Assembly: GCF_010111755.1 (NCBI RefSeq)
Contig: NC_088958.1
Location: 806,001 to 870,000 of the forward strand
DNA from: Nakaseomyces glabratus
Taxonomy: Eukaryota > Ascomycota > Saccharomycetes > Saccharomycetales > Saccharomycetaceae
Reading direction: 5' to 3'
DNA: 64,000 bases
In this document: positions 1 through 8,392 of the stretch, piece by piece
How positions within the stretch are numbered: the stretch's first letter is position 1
Layout of the letters: each line of letters opens with the position of its first letter
Made by a program: the position numbers and the translations under genes
The notes under the pieces: generated by a model
What the model saw: the letters and a program-made list of their open reading frames with translations, nothing else
Databases searched by the model: none
What the model was told of the DNA's origin: nothing

Positions 1-1
1 A

Positions 2-139
2 AATGGTGAACAAGATATTACTTCACCCACATCCCCATTACTCGCGAGTGAGTTGCGGGAATCAATTGTTAAGCCTTATTTTAGTTTTTTGTTTATTCTA
101 TTCTTACTGAAGAGAATAAGAAAAAAGTGGTGTACGTAG
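2..139 (+). CDS. Possible 3' end of a gene entering from the left edge
   Basis: An open frame of 45 codons runs from the window edge to a TAG at 137-139. Its reading is Ser/Thr/Pro-rich, then a hydrophobic stretch rich in Phe, Leu and Ile, then a basic tail ending in Trp-Cys-Thr. That pattern would fit the C-terminus of a membrane protein. I do not recognise the family, and a frame this short can be open by chance. If real, the gene is transcribed in the same direction as the CIN5-like gene about 300 bp downstream. Confidence 0.3.
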   Translation, partial: NGEQDITSPTSPLLASELRESIVKPYFSFLFILFLLKRIRKKWCT

Positions 140-439
140 GTCTTTGCATATTACATGATAGTTTATAGGGCTATTTTGATGATCAACTAACAATTCAAGG
201 TAGTAGATTATTTTAGTTCATTTCTGAAATAATCCACTAGACTAAGTAGAAGATAAAAATATAGAAAATCAAGTCTTGGGAAATAGAAGAAAAAAATATA
301 TATATAAGCAACTTTCGATTCCAACTTTTACAAAAACTACTTTGTATTTGTCAAACATTATTTAATATGAAATTATAAAATACCAATAATCAACCAACAA
401 ATAACAACAAATATTTACTCATACAACCTCAATACAATA

Positions 440-1228
440 ATGATGATGGAAACTGAATCTCAACTAAACTCCGTCCCAATGATTAGGGAATATCATTTCA
501 ACGAACCACAGTACAAACTGGTGGCTTCAAATACACCAAGAACACCTATGCCTGTTGTATCTCATGTAAGTCAGAGCATGGCTGGTTCTCCATACCAATA
601 CCAAGCTGTTGCCGCTCCAAACTACATTACCACTACCGCTGCTATGAACAACCAAAATGCTGCTATTATTACACAACTTCCACCTATCCAAAGTCTAACT
701 CACGGAATTGCTCAACAACAACAACAATTCCAACAACAAAATGTTGTCACAAGAGGCTCGGGTAGCGTAAGTCCTGTCGGCGTCTACACTCAACACACTC
801 TAATGGTTCCAGATGAAAGCAATACTGGTAGAAGAAGAAGTTCTATTAATATTGGTACACTTTGTCATGACCATGATGAAGGTGCTTCTATGAAAAACAG
901 TCTACCTACACCTGGTTAATCAACCGAACCAACTTCCAGAAAGAGTAGTATTTTTTCTGACATGCCAGTTTACAATAATGGCGAGAGATACAACGCTAAT
1001 GGTGAACTAATAGGCAAGACTGGTAAACCATTGAGAAACACAAAGAGAGCTGCACAAAATAGAAGTGCCCAAAAAGCTTTCAGACAGCGTAGAGAAAAAT
1101 ACATTAAGGCTCTAGAAGAAAAGGCAAAGCAATACGACAGCCTACTAAAAGAGAACATGGAACTAAAAAATCTAGTCGAGGTTTTGAAGAATCAAAAGCC
1201 TCAATCAGCAAACATGGTAACAAAATAA
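440..1228 (+). pseudogene. CIN5: CIN5/YAP6-type bZIP factor interrupted by one in-frame TAA
   Basis: Two open stretches, 440-919 (159 codons, Gln-rich) and 962-1228, lie in the same frame. They are separated only by a TAA at 917-919 and 14 sense codons. The second half holds a complete Yap-family basic region (core RAAQNRSAQKAFRQRREKYI) followed by a leucine-zipper-like heptad pattern. S. cerevisiae Cin5/Yap6 are stress-responsive activators in the nucleus. Position supports CIN5: it converges on STI1, followed by BUB3 and HST3, matching YOR028C-YOR027W-YOR026W-YOR025W. There is no frameshift and no splice signal around the stop. Options are a recent pseudogene, stop-codon readthrough, separate use of the bZIP half from the ATG at 962, or a sequence error. 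A CAA-to-TAA change would be enough to make it. Confidence 0.8.
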
Positions 1229-2642
1229 ATTATTTGACTAAAAGAAACTATATTCTTTTCAATCTTTATCTGGAATAAAGATTTTATTAGACGATGAAGG
1301 CAAGATGTTTTCCAGTTTGCTAGAGGAAAGGGACCTATTTTTTAGAAACCTATTAATGAAATTTCTTTCTCTCTACAGTTAATCTTCAGTTCTCAAGTCG
1401 GTTTGTAACGAATTTTAAATTATAGAGCCTTATTATTTTTATTTTATTTTATTTTCCAATTACGTACTATTTTCGATGTAAAATATGAAAAAAATAATAT
1501 TTTGTAGTATTTACCTATTCTGAACTTTAATCAATAATTTTAATAATTTCCTATTTTGACTCCGGCTGTCAGTTATACATTCAACAATTTCAGTTTTTGT
1601 TGGAAAAAAGGGAGTACTTCATAAATAACTACAACGGCATTAACATAAACATAATGGCATAACATCCAGCACTTGAAAAATATATTTTGCCCGAGTATTT
1701 AATACTGTAAACAAAAATGTTGTACAACAATGGCTTTTAGTAAAAAATTTGTAATAGTTCAATTATAGAATTTACCAAGACAGAAATAATAACAGGTTTT
1801 TAAGGGTCTTTATTGAGCAAATTTCTACTAACGTAAAATCGTCTGACCGATAACTTGTCAGTAGTTGCCAGGTCGCAATTCGAAATCACCATCTAAATAT
1901 ATGAGGTTGCTTTCAATAAAAAAATCCAAAGTTGCCTTAATGAGCTCATAATTCTTTTACCACTTCTTTTGTAATCTTCAATAACAGAAATGCAGTTGCC
2001 TACTGAACTTCGAAGTAAAACATTGCCACTACGAGGTTCAACTGTTCATTCTTTTGTTTCTATATCATGCCGTACATTGCTAGAGAAATAAGCATTCATA
2101 AAATGACATCGTTTTACAACGGAAGAAACCTAAGAAAAACATCCTTTAACTCTTTTTTCTTTTTTCTGTGTCTTAATAGTGATGTAACATTAACGAAGAA
2201 CATGATCCACGGCCCATAAACGTTGGAGCAACAAAAATAAAACTATTTCCGGCTAGATTACTTCATTTCTAAAGGTTATTTAGTGTAGAAAGGACCTTAA
2301 ACTAATATCGCGAGTCGAGTTTGTGATTATTAACTGATGATGCCGGCATCGCTCTCCTCTATGTATTCCTCTATATTAATATCCTTTCAAAATCAAACAG
2401 CCGTTAGAAGGCTCCATGGATGTTCTAATGGATGACGGAAGTACTGGTCAATACGCTATCATTAGCACAGCTCGTTGAGAAACACTCCTTATTCGTTACA
2501 TACACAAGGTAAAATAATGTTAATAGCAGAGAAAAAAATAATTACTCACATGAATCTCTATTGATGTTACTTTTTAGATATTAAGAAATAGTAAACTAGC
2601 TAACAAAATATTCCTACACAAGTGCTGTTTAATTATCTTCGC
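1229..2642. other. Intergenic region between CIN5-like gene and STI1
   Basis: This 1.4 kb gap lies between convergent genes, so it should hold two 3' ends and no promoter is required. It is unusually long for a convergent gap in this window. It is AT-rich, with no intact ORF above about 60 codons. A possible decayed coding fragment at 1858-2099 (minus) is listed separately. Confidence 0.6.
1858..2099 (-). pseudogene. Possible decayed coding remnant, family unknown
   Basis: On the minus strand an ATG at 2099 opens a protein-like reading interrupted by one TGA (2046-2048). It continues to about 1955, where a one-base shift leads into a second protein-like stretch (core ELIKATLDFFIESNLIYLDG) ending at a TGA at 1858-1860. 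One stop and one frameshift in about 80 codons would fit a decayed gene. No family was recognised, and open stretches of this size arise by chance, so the call is weak. Confidence 0.25.
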
Positions 2643-4394
2643 TTAAGGACCGGTACGGATGATACCAGCAGCAATTAATGTTTGAATTTTCTTAAAGACG
2701 TCAGGATTCTTCATATGTTCTTGTAATGCAGCAGGATTTTGTTGAGCTTGTTGCAAGATGCTTTGCATCACAGGGTCTTGCATGATAGCAATGACCTCTG
2801 GGTCCTTCATTGCTCTTTCATATACTTGTTCTGGCGTTTCGTTACTAGAAGCCGGTTGGAATCTCTGCTGAGATGCCTTGACGTATAATTGGTCAATCTC
2901 TCTAACATTAGCACTGTTGTTAACTTCAGCATCCTTTGTCCTAGCAGCATCTAAAGTCTCAATGGCCGCAGCAAATTCCTTTACAGCAATTTGTGCCGTG
3001 GCCTTTCTGATGTAAGCTCTGATAAAGTTAGGATCCTTCTCGATAGCTTTGTTACAGTCTTCGATAGCTTCTGGGAAAGACATTAGCTTTGACAACGCAG
3101 CCGCTCTATTGGAGTAGCCTCTAGCATCTTCTGGTGCCCTTTTGATCATCTCAGTGTAAGCCTTGACAGCATTTGGCCAGTCACCCTTGGTAAAATAGTC
3201 TTTACCTTCTAGACGAGCTTCTTCGGCCTTTTCTGGGTTAATATATTCCTCAGCTTCTTGCTTCTTCAGTTCTTTTTCGGTATTTCTTAGTTTTGTTAGA
3301 ATCTCTGGTGTACGGTGTTCGGTAAGAGACTTTTGATAAAACTCAATGGCTTTCTTTAGGTTGTTTGTCTTATGGTGCACATTACCCATACGTGCGAATG
3401 ACTTTGCAATTAGTTTATAATCAGTTCTCATTTCCCTACCTTTCTCCACAGCTTCATCAAGTGTCTTTAAAGCTGTTTCGGCATCTCCCTTCTCAAACTC
3501 AGCAGCTGACCTGTTGTTCAAATAAGTGATATCTTGATGTAAGTTCCAGGCGGCATCATAATGAGCAATAGCCTCATCGAATTGGCGTGCCTTATAAGCT
3601 TTGTTACCAAGAGCTTTTTCCTTTTCAGCTTCTTCCTTTTTAGAGGTTTCTTCGTTTCCGGCAGAATCTACCTCCATTGGTTCAGGTTCAGCTTTCGTTG
3701 CTTCGGCTTGTGGTTCAGATTTTTGTTCAGCTGGTGTCTCTTTGGATTGCTCTGGTGTCTCAGTTGGCTCTTTAGGCATTGAGTTAGATGAGCTCAAGTC
3801 TGGCATGTTTAGGTCGACACCCATCAGAGTGGCCATAATGGTCATCAATCTTGGCTCGGTAAATAAGTCCTGAGACATAGCCTGTGGGTTAGTCTTGTAC
3901 TTGATTAGCTTAGCCACTAATTCTGGGTCCTTCATCATTTCACTGGTCTTTGGGTTTTTCTTCAAATTTTCGATCAGGTTTGGATCGGCAAATATCTTAG
4001 ACAACCCAAGGTCAGGCATACCTTGTCTAGACTCCTGCGTTCTCTTAACTTGATCTAAGCCGTCCTTCGCAGCTTGATTGCTACCGTCCAACTCTAACGC
4101 CTTCTTATAACTGCCCTCAGCTTCATCTAGGTCACCTAGACCTAAGTGCGCAGCACCCAATCTGTTGTAACCCTTGGACCAAGTTGGATTAATCTTCACA
4201 CACTCCTCGGCGTCGTTAAGAGCCTCAGGGAACTTCTTCAAACTTGCATAGCAAGCAGATCTGTTGGAATAGAAAACATGGTTTGGAGTCTCAGAAACCT
4301 CAATGGCCTTGGAGAAGAGATCAATGGCCTTCTCGTAGTCCTTAGCAACAAAAGCTGCATTACCTTGTTGTTTGTACTCGTCAGCAGTAGTCAT
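2643..4394 (-). CDS. STI1: Hsp90/Hsp70 co-chaperone Sti1 (Hop)
   Basis: This 583-residue protein is nearly the length of S. cerevisiae Sti1 (589) and starts MTTADEYKQQGNAAF, matching that family. Three TPR modules are visible: TPR1 at about residues 1-120, TPR2A at about 255-370 and TPR2B at about 390-510. There are two aspartate-proline rich DP domains, at about 130-195 and 520-580. The linker at about 205-255 is rich in Glu, Pro and Thr. By family knowledge Sti1 binds the C-terminal EEVD tails of Hsp70 and Hsp90 in the cytosol and hands clients from one to the other. A perfect heat-shock element lies about 340 bp upstream (4731-4743). The gene converges on the CIN5-like gene, as in S. cerevisiae. 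Confidence 0.97.
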   Translation of the reverse strand: MTTADEYKQQGNAAFVAKDYEKAIDLFSKAIEVSETPNHVFYSNRSACYASLKKFPEALNDAEECVKINPTWSKGYNRLGAAHLGLGDLDEAEGSYKKALELDGSNQAAKDGLDQVKRTQESRQGMPDLGLSKIFADPNLIENLKKNPKTSEMMKDPELVAKLIKYKTNPQAMSQDLFTEPRLMTIMATLMGVDLNMPDLSSSNSMPKEPTETPEQSKETPAEQKSEPQAEATKAEPEPMEVDSAGNEETSKKEEAEKEKALGNKAYKARQFDEAIAHYDAAWNLHQDITYLNNRSAAEFEKGDAETALKTLDEAVEKGREMRTDYKLIAKSFARMGNVHHKTNNLKKAIEFYQKSLTEHRTPEILTKLRNTEKELKKQEAEEYINPEKAEEARLEGKDYFTKGDWPNAVKAYTEMIKRAPEDARGYSNRAAALSKLMSFPEAIEDCNKAIEKDPNFIRAYIRKATAQIAVKEFAAAIETLDAARTKDAEVNNSANVREIDQLYVKASQQRFQPASSNETPEQVYERAMKDPEVIAIMQDPVMQSILQQAQQNPAALQEHMKNPDVFKKIQTLIAAGIIRTGP

Positions 4395-4730
4395 CCTTCT
4401 TACTTTATCTTCCAGTGTGAGTGTATACTATCCGTGACTAATTGGCACCAATCAACAACAACTAAAGTCTCAAAAACAGCACCACCATTATATACGTTTG
4501 GTTGGACTATTATCCCAAATCAATTCCCCCATCGCACTTGCACTGTGTTTGCTGAAGAAAATTTGTATGGGACTAGCTACCCTCTAGTTTTCCACAGATA
4601 TCATCCTACAAACAAAAAAAGTACGCAGTACGGGATGCTTTGGCATAGCCAAGGTTTCCTACGGCTTCCTTGTTGTGAATTCCAAGGGTGATCAGTAGCT
4701 AAGAAATCCCCGCATAAATTTTCTTACGTA

Positions 4731-4743
4731 TTCTGGAAAGTTC
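4731..4743 (-). promoter_or_regulatory. Heat-shock element upstream of STI1
   Basis: The sequence TTCTGGAAAGTTC is three perfect alternating 5-bp Hsf1 units (TTC-nn-GAA-nn-TTC). It lies about 340 bp upstream of the STI1 start, in the gap between STI1 and the 3' end of BUB3. A TATA-like stretch (TATATAATGG on the minus strand, near 4487-4496) lies closer to the start. Hsf1 control of STI1 is established in S. cerevisiae; its use here is inference. Confidence 0.7.
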
Positions 4744-4884
4744 TATCAGTAAGTACGAGATAATCATGTGAATTTATCGTATGCTATGATATCGTTTACC
4801 TTGGAAATTGAATTCTGCCTCCAATTGTAGTATTGCCAATCTGTATAGAGAGTAGTTATTTGATCGTCAATTGTAGAATGTGCT

Positions 4885-5862
4885 TCAATTGGTTAAAATC
4901 TCCACGTATATTCTACTTGGTTCCAGTTCTAGGTTGCTATCGATGACTGCGTTAGTCTTGAAGGAGTCGTCGGATGTCGCAACGCAGAGTATATTTTCGT
5001 TGCATGCCAATTGAACCACACTGTTCTCATTGTACTTTGGCAGCTGTTTTATCTTTGTCTTCTTGTGCAAGTGCCATGCCGAGACGCACCCGTCAGATCC
5101 TCCTGTGTAGAACTCACTTGTATTTGGTATGAATCTGATGGCATTGATAGGGTATGTCATCACAGTATCATCAAGGTCATACTTGTGGCATCTGAAAGCG
5201 AATCTCTTTGATGTGTCATCAAAGTACTCCACCGAGACTCGTCCGTCTATCCCAGTACATACAAATCCGTCGCCCTCGGGAGTGAGCTGACTGTCTCTAA
5301 TCTGGAAGATCTGGCCAGAATCCAGTATATGGGGTTTAGTGGTAGGAGTTAGTGGGAGTTTGAATATTGCAATTTTACATTTAATAGTGCTAATTAACAG
5401 TTTGTGTGCTTGTACCGACAACTTGAAACATTTCTTGTACTCGCTTGGCAGCTCTAGTGTGAATTCTAGAGAATTTGACTTGGGGTTTACTACATATATG
5501 GACCCATCCCAACTACCAGCAATTACTCTGTCTCCATGCATTGCAATACAGCTAATTCCTGCAGATGATTCTATTTGATCAACTTTCACAAATAATGAAT
5601 TCTCGAGATCGACACTGAGGAGTTGGCCATCTACGCTTCCTGCGTAGATGAATTGTCTACCTTGTATGTTCAGCTGCGCCACACTAGTCAATGAAGACTC
5701 GTATTGAAGCCTCACGGTCAAATTCACCTGTTTCAGCTCCCGATCCACTGTATACACGCTTAGAGTTCCGTCATATGAAACTATTATTATCTGATTCTGT
5801 TCGCTAATAATTTCAATTCCACTAATATATTCCCTAGGAACATCCTTTATTTCAACTCTCAT
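4885..5862 (-). CDS. BUB3: Spindle checkpoint WD40 protein Bub3
   Basis: This 325-residue protein is made of WD40-type repeats and is close to the length of S. cerevisiae Bub3 (341). The conserved core is present, including KRFAFRCHKYDLDDT near residue 220 and the C-terminal ATSDDSFKTNA motif. By family knowledge Bub3 forms a beta-propeller that brings Bub1 and Mad3 to phosphorylated MELT motifs on the kinetochore protein Spc105. The neighbours STI1 and HST3 are in the same orientation as YOR025W-YOR027W. Nothing looks broken. Confidence 0.95.
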   Translation of the reverse strand: MRVEIKDVPREYISGIEIISEQNQIIIVSYDGTLSVYTVDRELKQVNLTVRLQYESSLTSVAQLNIQGRQFIYAGSVDGQLLSVDLENSLFVKVDQIESSAGISCIAMHGDRVIAGSWDGSIYVVNPKSNSLEFTLELPSEYKKCFKLSVQAHKLLISTIKCKIAIFKLPLTPTTKPHILDSGQIFQIRDSQLTPEGDGFVCTGIDGRVSVEYFDDTSKRFAFRCHKYDLDDTVMTYPINAIRFIPNTSEFYTGGSDGCVSAWHLHKKTKIKQLPKYNENSVVQLACNENILCVATSDDSFKTNAVIDSNLELEPSRIYVEILTN

Positions 5863-6306
5863 GAATAATTTTCTATTTCGATAACAAGGTACCTTCTTGG
5901 CCTACCAGCGGATGCTAAATGTACTCGTTGTGTGTACAATTATATATCAAATTGTTCACAAAACACACTGCAGCTATATATTAACTATTGCGATGATGTT
6001 TACATTTTTCAGGTCAAGTGCAGTGATTCGGGGAACTATCCGAGCTCGCAACAGAAACAAGCGTACAAAGGAAACTCTAAGAAAATCAAATGATATGTGA
6101 ATTAAATTGAACGTGATTAAAACATTAGTTGTCATTATGAAATCTTACTGCATATACAATGTGAATTAAAAAAAACATATTAGCAAAGTTATCTAGCAAA
6201 TTTTGTAATGATGAATGGATATTGTTTATGAACTGAAATTGGTCTAAGTACAAGAGCACAGTATGAATGCTATTGAAATTTTCCAGATATCTGGAATGCA
6301 TGAACT
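5863..6306. other. BUB3 promoter and HST3 3' region
   Basis: This 444 bp gap holds the upstream region of BUB3 and the 3' end of HST3. It is AT-rich. No convincing gene or binding site was found; the short open frames on both strands lack family features. Confidence 0.5.
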
Positions 6307-7611
6307 TCATAGGTTTACTATACCTAAGGGTTTCTTCTTCAAAGTATCGTTTTTCTTGTTACTAGAAGTGGTCTTGGAAAACTTCTTAGGAGATCTTTCA
6401 TCAAATGAGTTCTCAGGTGTCAAGAGCTTCCTTTTAACTCCATTTAGTATTGGTTCTCTTGTCGGTACCGTATTCCTCTTGCCAGTAGGAGTGGTTGGAG
6501 GGGTTTTTATTGAGCTCTTTTCAGATTTCTTTAACTTTCTAAGCTCACTAGCCTCTCTCCTTAATTGTCTCAAAGCAAGGACCTCTTCCTGGCTTTTGAA
6601 GAAATCTGGTATTTGGCCCTGTAAGTACTTCACCCATGTATCGCAATCACAACAAATTTGGTAATCTATAATGCCATTCCAGCGAGATTCAGAAAGCTTT
6701 GTCTTGTTAACGAGGATAACCAGACCCTTTCTTTCGTGTACTTGTTTACTTATCTGTTTCACCACTCTTTGAACACCATCGACTTTTAGGCTAGTACCCA
6801 TTATGATGAATAGATCTGGCTTACCACGATTTATATCGGTGTTCAGCCCCTGTGTGATGATTTCACCGGAAGGATGGTTTTCACCATAGAGGACAATGTT
6901 AGGTCTCAGGTAGCCTATGTTATTGATTAGCCTTTTCCCCATCTGTACTCTTTCGTTATTGATTCTTTCACACTCGGGACAAGTTGGTAGTTCACCCCTT
7001 CTAAAATATCTAGCTAGGTACCTGCTCCATTGGAACTCGTGGTAACATCTGGTACACGCCAGGGTGTTCAAGTCACCATGCAATTGTATAACATCTATAT
7101 TATTCTTGTTAGGAGAGTTGTCAGTTTCGGTTGTTTTGCCTGTGGATGGCTGGAATGAGGAGTTCGATATCGCCAGACCCAAGTTTTCCTCAAGACCGTC
7201 TATGTTTTGGGTGTAGCATCTCAGGAGCTTGTTTCTGTTTTTCAAGTGAGCAATGAATTTATGTGTTGTGGTGGGCTGAGCCAGCTTCACACTAGCGTAC
7301 AGCTTCTCCATGAACGTGGCAAAGACAGAGATCTTCATCTCATCCCTGAACAAAGATATATCAAACATCTCCTTCCCTGAACCGATGGAGATGTCCGGGT
7401 ACTGTCTCTTGATCAGGTTGTAAAGCCCTGTAGCTGACCTGAAGTCAGGGATACCCGCGTTGCAGGAGATACCAGCACCGGTAAGCAATATTATCTTCCG
7501 GGACTTGTTCAGCTGTCTGTTGATACTAAGCAGCACATCGTCTTGCTCTTCTGCCAGCAGATGAGTATCATCGAACACCACTATCTTATCCGTCTGTAGT
7601 TTCTCATCCAT
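6307..7611 (-). CDS. HST3: Sirtuin NAD-dependent histone deacetylase Hst3
   Basis: This 434-residue protein carries all class I sirtuin motifs: TGAGISCNAGIPDFRS at residues 44-59, TQNIDGL at 134-140 and QLHGDL at 176-181. It has a zinc site of four cysteines in two CxxC pairs (186/189 and 211/214). The tail after about residue 330 is basic, Lys/Ser/Thr-rich and probably disordered, as expected for a nuclear protein. In S. cerevisiae Hst3 and Hst4 remove acetyl from histone H3 Lys56 after S phase. HST3 rather than HST4 is chosen because the neighbours are BUB3 and STI1. A C-rich then A-rich stretch lies directly 5' of the start. Confidence 0.92.
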   Translation of the reverse strand: MDEKLQTDKIVVFDDTHLLAEEQDDVLLSINRQLNKSRKIILLTGAGISCNAGIPDFRSATGLYNLIKRQYPDISIGSGKEMFDISLFRDEMKISVFATFMEKLYASVKLAQPTTTHKFIAHLKNRNKLLRCYTQNIDGLEENLGLAISNSSFQPSTGKTTETDNSPNKNNIDVIQLHGDLNTLACTRCYHEFQWSRYLARYFRRGELPTCPECERINNERVQMGKRLINNIGYLRPNIVLYGENHPSGEIITQGLNTDINRGKPDLFIIMGTSLKVDGVQRVVKQISKQVHERKGLVILVNKTKLSESRWNGIIDYQICCDCDTWVKYLQGQIPDFFKSQEEVLALRQLRREASELRKLKKSEKSSIKTPPTTPTGKRNTVPTREPILNGVKRKLLTPENSFDERSPKKFSKTTSSNKKNDTLKKKPLGIVNL

Positions 7612-8392
7612 TACTCAATTACACTTTTTTTTGGGGGGGAAGGGGAGGGAATGGCTGGTAATACTCTCAACAGAGTAGGTTAATACAGCGGCAGTGAACA
7701 ACTTTTTATCTATCACTGATTCCTGGTCAAGGATTGCAGAAAGTTGAATTGCAGATCAAGAAAAAATTATATGTGAAATTAGCACTGTGCCAGTGACAAT
7801 CTATTTTAACATCTTTGAAGGTATTTCCAAAAGGGGAAATTGGCAAAACAATGGACGACTTCCAATAAAAAAAAGAAACTGAAAAATGTAATTTATGTGA
7901 TGTTATACGTATAGTTAAGCGTGATATATTTCGTGAATTGATATATTATATTTCATTGATCACATGATATAAACGTACAATGTAACTACCATGTGATCAT
8001 TTAAATCTCGTAAAACGACTACGCCTTTAGAAGTTGGGATGTGAAGGCAGAGAGGGAGGGTTCAGCCAGTTGCCAGTTGTGGTTGATAATGGGTCTCAGT
8101 ATCTGTGCTTGGAGGTACTTTATTCGTTTTCTAGGATGACTAAAAGTGACTACGGCATTTACTGTGTGGATCAGGGGGGGGGCTTTTTCTTCAAGGGTCT
8201 GCGGCATTTATTCGCTAATCACCGGATTTTCTACTGAAGTGTTAATCATCAAATGCGATGAGCTTCCTTTTAGTCTTATTTAGAGAATATAATTAAAACT
8301 GATTTGCACTCGATGTGCTAATGGCGTGATGGAAATGGTGCATTATTTAAGTGTCTTGTATCTGTAATATCATTTATACAAAATTAGAAGCT
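7612..8392. other. Divergent promoter region between HST3 and the UspA-domain gene
   Basis: This 780 bp gap separates divergently transcribed genes. It contains a 7-G run beside the HST3 start, a 9-G run at 8174-8182 and a perfect PAC motif at 8255-8264. No further gene is supported. Confidence 0.55.
8255..8264 (+). promoter_or_regulatory. PAC motif upstream of the UspA-domain gene
   Basis: GCGATGAGCT is a perfect match to the yeast PAC consensus (GCGATGAGMT), the binding site of Dot6/Tod6 in S. cerevisiae. It lies 129 bp upstream of the chosen ATG at 8393. No clear RRPE partner was seen. Confidence 0.6.

Noticed and set aside
917..961. Intron that would remove the TAA in the CIN5-like gene
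   Set aside because: No donor GTATGT-like site, branch TACTAAC or suitable acceptor around the stop.
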